A stretch of 64,000 nucleotides of DNA from Phycisphaerae bacterium (GTDB lineage: Bacteria > Planctomycetota > Phycisphaerae > Phycisphaerales > SM1A02): positions 21,298 to 85,297 of the forward strand of contig JAEUIT010000019.1 in NCBI GenBank assembly GCA_016795035.1, read 5' to 3'. The notes below the pieces were generated by a model. That model was given only the letters and a program-made list of their open reading frames with translations. It had not been told where the DNA came from and ran no database searches. The position numbers and the translations under genes were made by a program. Of this stretch, positions 15,717-24,900 are shown one piece after another; the stretch's first letter is position 1; each line of letters opens with the position of its first letter.

Positions 15717-17645
15717 TCAATACGCCCGTTCGTTCGCGTTCCCCCGGCGCCAATGCAGGTACGCCGTATTCAGCACGCGGTAGCCGCCGGGCGTCGGATA
15801 CTCGCCGGTGAAGTACCAGTCACCGCGATGGTCAGGCATCGCCGCGTGCAGGCCTTCGACCGTCTGGTAGACGACCGTGATGTCGCCCTTCCAGCCCATC
15901 GACGCCAATTGCCGCGAGCGGACGAGCGACGCGATCTTCGCCGAGATCTCTTCCAGCGTGAAGCGGTCGTAGATCCGCCGCACGTGGTTCTTCATCCGCT
16001 CGGGCGGAAGCGACGCCTGGGCGACGCAATCTCGCTCGATCTCGTTGAGAAGGTCTTCCTGGCCGCGATCCGCAAGGAGGCCGACCGCCGCCTCGAACGC
16101 GATGAACTTCCCGAGCTGGCTCATGTCGATGCCGTAGCAGTCGGGATACATGATCGGCGGGGAACTCGACGCCACCACGATCCGTCGCGGATTGAGCCGC
16201 GCGAGCATCGTGATGATCGACTCCCGCAACGTGGTGCCGCGCACGATCGAGTCGTCGACGACGACAAGCGCGTCGTCGTTCAAGACCGTCCCGGGCGTCA
16301 CGTCGTACACGTGGCTCACGAGCGACGTGCGGGCCGCGTCGTGCGTGATGAACGTGCGAAGCCGTTGGTCCTTCTGCGCGATCTTCTCGCCGCGCGGTCG
16401 GCTCGCGGCGAACGACGCAATCGCCTCGGGCGTCAATTTGCCTGCAACGGCGAGCGCGGCGATCTCGTGGGCCGCGCGCTCGCGCTCGATGCGGTCGAGC
16501 TCCTCCATCAGGCCGAGATACGCGGTCTCGCTGGTGTTCGGAATGAAGCCGAACACCGCGTTGCGGCAGGTCCCGCCGAGCGTTTCGAGGAGCCGCGGCG
16601 CGAGCTGACGGCCAAGCGCCTTGCGCTCGCGGTAGATGTCGCGATCGTTGCCGCGGCTGAAGTAGATGCGCTCGAACGTGCATTGCCGATCGGCGAGATC
16701 GTCGGTGAAGCGCTCGACGCTCACGCGGCCGTCGCGCTTCAACGAGAGGACGTGGGCGCGCGGCAGCGGACGGATGTCGTCGGGGTTCGCGTTGAACGTC
16801 GTCACGAGCGCCGCGCGTTCGCTCGCGATCGCCACGCACGCGTCGCTCTCGTAGACGAAGCACGGACGGATGCCGGCGGGGTCGCGGCACACGAACGCGT
16901 CGCCGTTGCCGAGCATGCCCGCGAAGACGTAGCCGCCGTCGAAGCGCTCGGTCGCGCGGCGAATGATGCGGGTGAGATCGAGGTCGCGCGACACGCCTTC
17001 GGCGAGTTCCCAGCCCTCGAGCGAGCGGAAGGATCCGGGGCCCATCGTGGCGGCGAGATGCTCATGCTCGCGATCGAGGAAGTAGCCGATCTTCTCGAGC
17101 GCGACCTGCGTGTCGCTGTCGCCGACGGGATGCAGCCCGTACTCGACGAGCTTGCCGAAAAGCTCGGCCGAGTTCGTCAGGTTGAAGTTGCCCGCGAGCG
17201 CGACCACGCGGCTCGCGGTGTTGTTGTGCCGCAGATACGGATGGCAGAGCGCGGTGTCGCGGCCGCTGTGCGTGCCGTAGCGCAGGTGGCCGATCATCAC
17301 CTCGCCGAGGAAGGGGATCCGGCGCTTCAGTTCGCCTTCCGACAGCGTGTCGAGGTCCCGCGCCGAAAGCGACGCGAGCGGTCGCATCGCCTGGTCGAAG
17401 AGACGCTCGATCGCGTTGCGTTTCGCGGTGCGTTCGCGGGTGATGAACGCTTCGCCCGCGGGCATGTCGAACTTCACCGTGGCGATGCCGGCGCCGTCCT
17501 GGCCGCGGTTGTGCTGCTTCTCCATCAGGAGGAAGAGCCGGCGCAGCCCCCACAGCGGATCGCCCGTCGTCTCTCGGAACCACGACAGGGGCTTGCGCAG
17601 GCGAAGAAGCGCAAGTCCGCATTCATGCTTGATCGGGTCGCTCAT
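15717..17645 (-). CDS. purF: Amidophosphoribosyltransferase, long Bacteroidetes-like form
   Basis: 642 residues. It makes 5-phosphoribosylamine from PRPP and glutamine, the first committed step of purine synthesis. The N-terminal class II glutaminase starts MSDPIKHECGLALLRL; Cys9 would be exposed by propeptide removal. Then MEKQHNRGQDGAG, GHLRYGTHSG, LAGNFNLTN, GDSDTQVALE and CRDPAGIRP follow. The phosphoribosyltransferase part carries FIPNTSETAYLG and the PRPP loop VVVDDSIVRGTT. At 642 residues it is longer than the ~500-residue enterobacterial enzyme and resembles, from memory, the ~630-residue form of Bacteroidetes. The start ATG at 17645 puts the catalytic Cys at position 9. Confidence 0.92.
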   Translation of the reverse strand: MSDPIKHECGLALLRLRKPLSWFRETTGDPLWGLRRLFLLMEKQHNRGQDGAGIATVKFDMPAGEAFITRERTAKRNAIERLFDQAMRPLASLSARDLDTLSEGELKRRIPFLGEVMIGHLRYGTHSGRDTALCHPYLRHNNTASRVVALAGNFNLTNSAELFGKLVEYGLHPVGDSDTQVALEKIGYFLDREHEHLAATMGPGSFRSLEGWELAEGVSRDLDLTRIIRRATERFDGGYVFAGMLGNGDAFVCRDPAGIRPCFVYESDACVAIASERAALVTTFNANPDDIRPLPRAHVLSLKRDGRVSVERFTDDLADRQCTFERIYFSRGNDRDIYRERKALGRQLAPRLLETLGGTCRNAVFGFIPNTSETAYLGLMEELDRIERERAAHEIAALAVAGKLTPEAIASFAASRPRGEKIAQKDQRLRTFITHDAARTSLVSHVYDVTPGTVLNDDALVVVDDSIVRGTTLRESIITMLARLNPRRIVVASSSPPIMYPDCYGIDMSQLGKFIAFEAAVGLLADRGQEDLLNEIERDCVAQASLPPERMKNHVRRIYDRFTLEEISAKIASLVRSRQLASMGWKGDITVVYQTVEGLHAAMPDHRGDWYFTGEYPTPGGYRVLNTAYLHWRRGNANERAY

Positions 17646-17754
17646 CGCGTCGGTGGCGAGTCGGAGGGGTCGCGTTCGACGACGAACGCGGGTGGCGGGG
17701 AGAATCGCGCAGCGTAGCGGACAACGGACCGCCGTCGCCAATGAGAGGCGGCCA

Positions 17755-18588
17755 ATGAGTTGCGAAGCGGAAGCCGCTCGGTCAGAGTTTGTGCCCGTGA
17801 CGTCCGAACGCCCCGCCGACGAAGGTCCCGACGATACGCACGCGCTCACGTGGGCGGCGCTTCTTGCACATTGGCTCGATGTCGCAAAGGCGACAGTCGC
17901 GCTTCCGGACCAGGGCGACGCGGGCCGCTGGAAGCGGTCCTTGCCCCATCTCATCGAACTCCACGCGACGGCGCTTGCGCTGACGGACATCACGCGGCTG
18001 CGCGTGGAGGATCGGGCAGTTGCCCGAGACAAAGCGGACGTTCTCGCGAAGCGCGCCAACGCGCAGCTCCAGACGATCTGGCGCGGCGTGCCGATGGCGG
18101 AGGACATCGTCGAGGCGCAGGAGGCCGCCGCCCGCGCGATCCGGCGCTCGCTCTACGCCGGACTCGTCGAACTCTATTGGCCGGGACCGGGGATCCTCGA
18201 GGTTCCCGATCTCGACCTCGGCGACGGAGCGTCCGGTTCGGTCGGCACGCTTGCGGTGATGCCGCCAGGCTCCCTGGCGATGCCGCGCGAGCCGGTCGCG
18301 TGGTTCGCCGAGCGCCCGCCGATCGCGATCGAGGGCTGCGTCGCCCGCGAGGCCGACGAGCCGCGCCAGGTCTACCGCGAGATCGGCGCCGACGGCCGAT
18401 TCGTGCGCGATCTCGTGGCGCCGATCGACGGTGACCTACTCAGCGGCCTTCCCATGCTCGTCGTGCACTCGCTGGCGGGAACGCCGATCGGCCTTCCGCC
18501 GAAGACGCGCGACGAGTGGCTTCGGCTGCAACGTGGAGCGATGCCGGGCGCGGACCCGCTTCCGGTGATCGAGATGCCGACGGGCTGA
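17755..18588 (+). CDS. Hypothetical soluble protein
   Basis: 277 residues, family not recognised. Residues 30-150 are helical (HALTWAALLAHWLDVAKATV, LPHLIELHATALALTDITRL), ending in RRSLYAGLVELYWPGPGI. The C-terminal half is beta-rich with VMPPGSLAMPREPVAWFAER. There is no signal peptide or membrane helix. It diverges from purF across 109 bases, so a shared promoter region is likely. The frame is open upstream to 17347, but that part is antisense to purF; the ATG at 17755 is the sensible start. Confidence 0.6.
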   Translation: MSCEAEAARSEFVPVTSERPADEGPDDTHALTWAALLAHWLDVAKATVALPDQGDAGRWKRSLPHLIELHATALALTDITRLRVEDRAVARDKADVLAKRANAQLQTIWRGVPMAEDIVEAQEAAARAIRRSLYAGLVELYWPGPGILEVPDLDLGDGASGSVGTLAVMPPGSLAMPREPVAWFAERPPIAIEGCVAREADEPRQVYREIGADGRFVRDLVAPIDGDLLSGLPMLVVHSLAGTPIGLPPKTRDEWLRLQRGAMPGADPLPVIEMPTG

Positions 18589-18598
18589 GGCGCGACGG

Positions 18599-19447
18599 TC
18601 AGAAGAGAAGCGCCTCGGCCTCGCACGGGCGCGCCGCCCGCGCGCTCGCGGACACCGTGGCCGTCGCCTGATGCTGGGCTGCAACGACGAGACGCTCGTG
18701 CAGGTGCGGCGCGCGTTGGCGCCAGAGCCGCTCGACGAGCGACGGGCAGTTGCACTGCCGCGAGAGATGCAGGAGGACGATCTTCTTGAGGTCGCTCGCG
18801 CGATCGACGCGCAGCGACGCCGCAAGCGACTCCTCGTTCGAGAGGTGTCCGCGTCCGCCCATGATGCGGTCCTTGAGAAACGCCGGTCGCGGGCTCAGGC
18901 GTTGCAGCTCGGGGTCGTAGTTACTCTCGATCGCCAGGATGTCGAGGTCGCGGAAGCGCTCGAAGAGTGTCGACGGAACGCGACCGAGATCCGTGGCGAA
19001 GCCGACCCGCGCGACGCGATCCCGCGCCCTGCGCTCGAAGACGTACGCGACGGTCCCGCGATCGTCGTGTGGCGTGCGCACGGTTTCGGCCACGAGGTCG
19101 TCGCCGAAGTCGATGCGCTCGTCGAAGGGGCAGATCGACGACTCGGGAATGCCCGCGGCCATCGCCTCGCGCACGTGCGCCCGATGCACGTGCAGCCGGA
19201 TCGGATGCCGGCGAAGGACTCGGTTCCAGCCGTCGCGGTAGTGGTCGGCGTCGAGGTGCGTGAGGACGATGTCGCTCGACGTTTCAGGCGAGCGCTGCAA
19301 CGCGGAGTAGAGGCGGTCCTTCGCGGCGCGCGGCGAGAGCCCGGCGTCGATCAGGACCAGGCGCAGGATCGCGCCGTCGTCGTCGTGCACCACGAGCGCC
19401 GAGCAGTTCGCGGCCGAGCCGCTCGCCAGCACCGTCAGCGAGATCAT
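18599..19447 (-). CDS. Metallo-beta-lactamase-fold hydrolase (YycJ-like), coupled to lpxA
   Basis: 282 residues. MISLTVLASGSAANCSALVV and VLIDAGLSPRAAKDRL match the YycJ-type MBL fold. The metal motif reads THLDADH, so the second His of the usual HxHxDH is Asp. Later family motifs are present: ESNYDPEL, RGHLSNEESLA and LLHLSRQCN. Substrate unknown; relatives act as nucleases or phosphodiesterases. The ATG at 19447 overlaps the lpxA stop in ATGA, implying translational coupling. The C-terminus is Ala-rich. Confidence 0.8.
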   Translation of the reverse strand: MISLTVLASGSAANCSALVVHDDDGAILRLVLIDAGLSPRAAKDRLYSALQRSPETSSDIVLTHLDADHYRDGWNRVLRRHPIRLHVHRAHVREAMAAGIPESSICPFDERIDFGDDLVAETVRTPHDDRGTVAYVFERRARDRVARVGFATDLGRVPSTLFERFRDLDILAIESNYDPELQRLSPRPAFLKDRIMGGRGHLSNEESLAASLRVDRASDLKKIVLLHLSRQCNCPSLVERLWRQRAPHLHERLVVAAQHQATATVSASARAARPCEAEALLF

Positions 19448-20262
19448 TCGCCGGCGTCTCCGTCGTCGCGTCCGGCCTTGCGTCCGCGTCGCCGCGCGAT
19501 CGGGCGCTTCGCCGACTCGAGGAACGCGATGTACTCCTGGACGAGCGGCTGGTCGGCTCGCTCGCGCAGCGCGGCGAGCGCCGACTTCATCGTGGTTCCG
19601 GCACGGCAAATCGTTCGATAGCACCAGCGCACGAGCGTGATTTCCTCGCTCGTCATGCCGCTCCGCCGCATGCCGACGATGTTGAGGCTGCCCGCGAGAT
19701 TGATGTCGGTGAGGGTGAAGAAGGGGCAGAGGTCGAGGCTCGTGCCGCACTCGCCCGAGACCATGCAGCCCCGGCCGATGCGCGTGAATTGGTGCACCGC
19801 GGCCGCGCCGCCGAAGACGACCCGGTCGGCGATCTGTGCGTGGCCGCCGAACATCGTGTTGTTGCCGATGATGCAATCGCTGCCGAACTGCACGTCATGG
19901 CCGGCGTGCGATCCGGCCATCCAGTAGTTGCGGTGGCCGATCGTCGTCGGGCGATCGTCGCGCGTCGCGCGGTGGATCGTCACGTGCTCGCGAAAGACGT
20001 TGCGGTCGCCGATCACGAGGCCCGCCGCCTCGCGCGAGGCATCGAACTTCAGGTCCTGCCCGGCGAAGCCGAGACACGTGCCCGGATAGCAGGTGTTGCC
20101 CGCGCCGAGCCAGAGCGGGCCGTGCAGGTGGACATGCGAGACGAGCGTCGTGCCGGGCCCGATGCGGATCTTGCCGGCGAGGACGCAATAGGGCCCGACG
20201 ACCGCGTCGTCGGCAAGCTGAACGTCGCCGGTGAGGACGGCGGTCGGGTGCACGTGAGGCAT
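19444..20262 (-). CDS. lpxA: Acyl-ACP--UDP-N-acetylglucosamine O-acyltransferase
   Basis: 272 residues, the normal size. LpxA performs the first step of lipid A synthesis. A left-handed beta-helix of hexapeptide repeats (HPTAVLTGDVQLADDAVVGP) contains VFREHVTIHRAT and the catalytic-His stretch MAGSHAGHDVQFG. The C-terminal helical part carries NLAGSLNIVGMRRSGM. Start MPHVHP at 20262; the frame is open further but that part is antisense to lipB. Its presence indicates a lipopolysaccharide-type outer membrane. It is the upstream gene of a two-gene unit with the MBL-fold gene and diverges from lipB (63 bases). Confidence 0.93.
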   Translation of the reverse strand: MPHVHPTAVLTGDVQLADDAVVGPYCVLAGKIRIGPGTTLVSHVHLHGPLWLGAGNTCYPGTCLGFAGQDLKFDASREAAGLVIGDRNVFREHVTIHRATRDDRPTTIGHRNYWMAGSHAGHDVQFGSDCIIGNNTMFGGHAQIADRVVFGGAAAVHQFTRIGRGCMVSGECGTSLDLCPFFTLTDINLAGSLNIVGMRRSGMTSEEITLVRWCYRTICRAGTTMKSALAALRERADQPLVQEYIAFLESAKRPIARRRGRKAGRDDGDAGE

Positions 20263-20325
20263 GGCGCGGAGATCGTACGGGAAGGGCGAGTGCCCTCCGA
20301 GCGCGTAGCATCTTCGTCGCCACTG

Positions 20326-21102
20326 ATGCCTGCCTTCGCCGATCCGCCACCCAACACGCGTCCCGACCCGCGTCCCGATACGCCAGCCGTTCCGCTGGAC
20401 GTCCGCGACCTTGGCCGCGTGCCCTACGCCGACGCGCTCGAACTCCAGCGCGCGACGCACGCCGCGCTCGTCGCGTCGCGCGAGACCGGCCCGGCGCCGA
20501 TGACGCTCTTCCTCCTCGAGCACGATCCGCCGGTCATCACCGTCTCGCGACGCCCCGGCGCGTCGGCGAACCTCCTCGCGTCGCCCGAACTTCTCGCGGC
20601 GCACGGCGTGACCGTGGCCGAGACCGATCGCGGCGGCGACATCACCTATCACGGGCCGGGCCAACTCGTCGCGTACCCGATCCTCGACCTCAACCGACTC
20701 GGCCTTCGCATCCACTCGTACATGCGGTTACTCGAGGAGATCGTGGTGCGCACGCTCGCCCGCCACGGGATCCAGGGCCATCGCGACCACTGCGCCACGG
20801 GCGTGTGGGTCGGCGGCAACGCGGAGGCGGACGCGTGCGCGGTCGCGGGCGGGCGAAAAATCTGCGCGATGGGGGTGCGCGTGAGTCGCTGGGCCACGAT
20901 GCACGGGCTCGCGCTCAACGTCAGCACCAACCTCGACCATTTCGGCCTCATCGTCCCGTGCGGACTCGTGGGCCGGCCGGTCACGAGCATCGCGCACGAG
21001 CTCGGCCCGGCTCGGGCGGCGCCGACGATCGAGCGCGTGAAACGCGACCTCGCCGAGGAGTTCGCGCGGGCGCTCGCGGAGTGCCCGGTCCCGGCGGACT
21101 GA
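20326..21102 (+). CDS. lipB: Octanoyl-(acyl carrier protein):protein transferase LipB
   Basis: 258 residues. LipB moves octanoate from ACP to lipoyl domains. Signatures: PYADALELQRATHAA, LLEHDPPVITVSRR, RGGDITYHGPGQLVAYPI, catalytic Lys in GRKICAMGVRVSRW and Cys in HFGLIVPCGLVG. A proline-rich N-terminus (~20 residues) precedes the domain. The start ATG at 20326 gives normal length. OmpH-like gene follows 12 bases after the stop. Confidence 0.94.
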   Translation: MPAFADPPPNTRPDPRPDTPAVPLDVRDLGRVPYADALELQRATHAALVASRETGPAPMTLFLLEHDPPVITVSRRPGASANLLASPELLAAHGVTVAETDRGGDITYHGPGQLVAYPILDLNRLGLRIHSYMRLLEEIVVRTLARHGIQGHRDHCATGVWVGGNAEADACAVAGGRKICAMGVRVSRWATMHGLALNVSTNLDHFGLIVPCGLVGRPVTSIAHELGPARAAPTIERVKRDLAEEFARALAECPVPAD

Positions 21103-21114
21103 TACGCTGCGAGC

Positions 21115-21870
21115 ATGTCCCGAACGCCCGCTCGTCTCATTGCCCCCGATCGCCTCATTGCCATCGCTGCGCTCGTTCTCGCCGCGGCGTCATTCCTGAT
21201 GAACAGCCGGCCGCAAGGGGCCGTCGCGTCGCCGATCACGGCGAACGACCTCGGCCCCGCCGACGCGCTCATCCTGAACGACGCGAAGCCGAAGAAGGCC
21301 GACGGTCCGACGTCCGTGAAGGTCCGCGCCGAAGGCGGTCGCGTCGCGTGGTCGGAGCAGCCGACGGCGCGGGCGTGGGCGTTCGGCGTCGTGCACGTCG
21401 ACAAGGTGATGAAGGCGATCTTGGCGACGCCGTCCTTCGTCGAGAAGCGCGAAGAGATGGAGCGCGACGCGAAGAAGGATGACGAGGCGTTCGGAAAGCG
21501 CCTGCAGGAGCTTCAGGCGAAGTACCCGAACCTCACGCCCCAGAGCCCCGACGCCGAGACGGCGCAGCGCGAGTTCACCGCGCTCCGCGAGGAGTACAAC
21601 AAGTGGCGCGAGGGCGCGGTCCGACTCTCCGAGAAGTTCCTCGCGGAGCAGGTCGAGGCGGCGTACCGCCAGCTGCTGAACGCGGTCGAGATCGTGAGCG
21701 ATCGAGAGGGCATCGACGTCGTGCTGCGCACGCTCGCCCCGAACGAGTCGTTCGACGCGAAGACGTTCATCGAGGCGCGCGACAACGTCGTCGGTCGCGT
21801 GTTGCTTCGCTATCCCGATTCGCTTGACCTCACCGACGCGGTGATGAAAGAACTCTCGCTGCCGCAGTGA
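21115..21870 (+). CDS. OmpH/Skp-like periplasmic protein
   Basis: 251 residues. An N-terminal signal anchor (LIAIAALVLAAASFLMN) is followed by a region reading WAFGVVHVDKVMKAILATPS, the VDxxxVxxxs start of OmpH/Skp proteins. A charged coiled coil (about residues 100-180: EKREEMERDAKKDDEAFG) follows, ending in VSDREGIDVVLR. Family members are trimeric chaperones for outer-membrane proteins. It is larger than Skp (about 160) with an extra N-terminal segment and a helical C-terminus. Function in outer-membrane assembly is inferred. Confidence 0.75.
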   Translation: MSRTPARLIAPDRLIAIAALVLAAASFLMNSRPQGAVASPITANDLGPADALILNDAKPKKADGPTSVKVRAEGGRVAWSEQPTARAWAFGVVHVDKVMKAILATPSFVEKREEMERDAKKDDEAFGKRLQELQAKYPNLTPQSPDAETAQREFTALREEYNKWREGAVRLSEKFLAEQVEAAYRQLLNAVEIVSDREGIDVVLRTLAPNESFDAKTFIEARDNVVGRVLLRYPDSLDLTDAVMKELSLPQ

Positions 21871-21922
21871 GCGCGTCGCAGACGCGCGGGCAACAGTGAG
21901 CGCGTCCCCGACGCGGGGGCAG
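21865..21922 (+). repeat. Two tandem 29-bp hairpin repeats after the OmpH-like gene
   Basis: Two units each begin CAGTGAGCGCGTC and contain a hairpin: GCGCGTC/GACGCGC around GCA in the first, GCGTC/GACGC around CCC in the second. The first unit includes the stop codon of the OmpH-like gene; the second ends 8 bases before the kinase start. It may attenuate or terminate transcription between the genes. Confidence 0.6.
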
Positions 21923-21929
21923 AGGAGCG

Positions 21930-24900
21930 ATGTCGAATCCGAGCGATGACCTGACCAGCGACCACGGACCGAGCGGAGAGCCGGTCTTTGGCGCGGTGCG
22001 GTCGGCCGCCGATCCGTCGGAGATTCCCGCGGAACTCGAGAGCGGCCGCTATCGATTCGTGCGCCTCCTCGGCGGCGGCGGATTCGGAAACGTGTGGCTC
22101 GGCCTCGACATGAAGTGGTCGCCGGGCCGCGAGGTCGCGATCAAGCGGCTGCGCGCGGAGCTGGTCCGTCACCCCGACTGGCGCGCGATGCACAGCGACG
22201 CGCTCGCCGGGCGCTTGCGCAGTCCTCACGTCGCACAGATCTACGACATCGTGAAGGACGGCGAGGGGCTCGCGCTCGTGATGGAGTACGTCGCGGGCAT
22301 GACGCTCCGCGAGCGGATCGTGCAATCGGGTCGGCTCACCGTCGACGAGACGATGCGCGTCGGCCGCGCCGTCGCGCACGCGCTCGACGAGGCGCACTCG
22401 AAGCGGATCATCCATCGCGACATCAAGCCCGCGAACATCATGATCGCCGACGACGTCGGTTCGCCCGGCGGCGGACGGCAGATCGACGAGAAGGCGGTGA
22501 AGGTCGTCGACTGGGGGCTCGCGTTAGGCGTGCCGCAGTGGAATCGCTCGCTCGGCGAGCTGCCGTTCGGCGACGACGACACTCGTTGGCTCCCCGCCGA
22601 CGGGCAGCTGCGCTTCGCGGGCACCGCGGAGTACATGGCGCCGGAGCAGTTCGAGGGCCATGTCGATCGGCAGGCGGACGTGTGGGCGTACGGTTGCCTC
22701 CTCTACGAATGCCTCGTCGGCGAGCGCGCGTTCCAGGGACGCGGTCCCGACCTCCTCCGCAAGATCGCCGAGGCCGCGGTCGACTTCTCTCCGTTGCCGC
22801 CGTCGACGCCGCAGCGCCTGCGCACGCTGATCGAGCTTTGTCTCCAGCCCGAGCCGCGCCGGCGCCTCCGCGACATCGCGAGCGTCTTCGCGTTTCTCGG
22901 CGACGAGACCGCGCAGCGCGTGGTGCGCGTCGAGGCGCGCAGCCCGAAGGACCTCTTGCCGTTGCAGCCGCCGAGCGCGGTCCTGCGCACCGAGCTCGTG
23001 GCGAGCGCGGTCGACGCCGTGCGCGACTCCGCGCTTGTTGCCCTGAGCGGGCCGAGCGGCTGCGGCAAGAGCTGGATCGCGACGCGCGTCGCGCGGGCGA
23101 TGCTCGATCCCGCCTCGGGGCAGCGGCTCGGGGCGGGGGCGGCGCGCGTGGATCTCGTCGGCATCGACGACGTGAAGACCGCGATCGCGCGCATCGCCGC
23201 GGTGCTGCGCGAGATCGACGGCGACCGGTCCGACGCGGTCGACGCCGAGTCGCTTCGGCAGCGAATTCTCCGCGTTGCAGCCGACGGCCTGCTGCTCGTC
23301 CTCGACAACGCCGACGGCGTCATGCGCGAGCTGCCGGATCTCCTGCGCGGAGTGCTCGCGCCGGGGCTGCGGGTCGTGGCGACGGCGCGACGCTCGCCGA
23401 CGCATCCGGCGTGGACCGTGGTGCGCGTGCCGCCGCTCACGTGCCCCGGCGACGTGCGCGGACAGGAGGGCGTGATGTCGGCCGCGGCGCTTCGTGGCTT
23501 CGAATCGGTGCAGCTCTTCACGATGCGCGCGAAGGCCGCACGCCGTTCGTTCGAGCTCACCAACGAGAACGCGGCCGCGGTCGCGGAGACGTGTCGGCGC
23601 CTCGGCGGGCTTCCGCGGGCGATCGAACTCGTCGCTTCGCGGCTCGGATTCCTCGCCCCCGACGAGGTGGTCGCGCGGCTTCCGCAGCTGGTGCGCCCGC
23701 TCGTCGCCGACTCCGCGTTGCCGGCGGGCGACACGCTCGCCCGCACCGTCCAGTGGTCGATCGACAGCACCACGCCCGACGAGCGGCTCTTGCTCGAGCG
23801 CCTCTCGGTGTTCGAAGGAAGTTGGACGCTCGCGTCCGTCGAGGACGTCTGCTGCGACGAACGACTGCCTGCCGCGGCGCTGCACGAACTGCTGAACGGC
23901 CTCGTCGACCTCGGGCTCGTGCAGGAGGAGTCGGGCGTGACGCGGCCTCGCTTCCGCGTGCTCGAGTTCGTGCGCGACCAATGCCGTCAGCGGCTCGCGA
24001 CGCCGGAACGGAGCGACGAGGCGGCCGCGCTCCGATCGCGGCACCTCGCGCGCTTCCGCGAGCTCGCGTCCGAAGCGCCGCCCGTCAACGATTGGGGCCA
24101 TCGCGTGCCGCGCTCGGCGCAGCGGCTCGAGCTCGAGCACGAGCTCGACGACTGCCGTGCCGCGATCGAGTGGGGCATCGCTTCTCCGTTGCAGCTCGAG
24201 GCGGTCGCCGATCTCGCGATCGACATGCAGGACCACTGGTACCAGCGCGGCCGTTACCGGCAGGGGATCGACCTCGTGCAGTCGGTGCTCGCCGCGTGGG
24301 GCGATCGCGGCGACGTGCGGCAGGTGCGTCTCCTCGCCGCGCGGGCGAAGCTCTTCTGGGCCCGCGACGCGCGAGCCGCGCATGACGGCTATCTGCGGGC
24401 GCTCGCGCTCCAACGCGCGCGCGTGACCACGTCCGACGTCCGCGACGCCCCGATCGAGCGCACGCGCATGGCGAGACTCCTCCAGAACGTCGGGCTCACG
24501 GCGCAGCAGACCGACGCGCTCGCCGAGTCGCGGCCGGCGCTCGAGGAGGCGCTCGCGATCTACCGCGACCTCCGCGACCAGCTCGGGGTGGCGCAGACGC
24601 GATTCGCGATCGGGCTGCTCGATCTCTTCGAGGGCAAGCTGCCCGAAGCGCGGGTCGAGTTCGACTCCGCGTTGCCGACCGTGCGCGAGTCCGGCGACTC
24701 CGTGCTGCTCGGCGCGATCTACCAGTACAAGGGCAGGCTCGAGCTCGCCTGCGGACGACTCGCCGAGTCCATTCGCTGGTGCCGCGACGCGCTCGCCATG
24801 CGCCGCGCCGCCTACGAGCCCGCGGGCGTCGCCGACAGCTTGCGCCTCGCCGGCGAGATCGCCGTCGCGCGCGGCCTGCCGCGAGTCGCGGTGCGCCTCT

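Noticed and set aside
18599..19876. Longer version of the MBL-fold protein starting at 19876
   Set aside because: The extra 143 residues are out-of-frame shadow of lpxA; the ATG at 19447 gives the family start.
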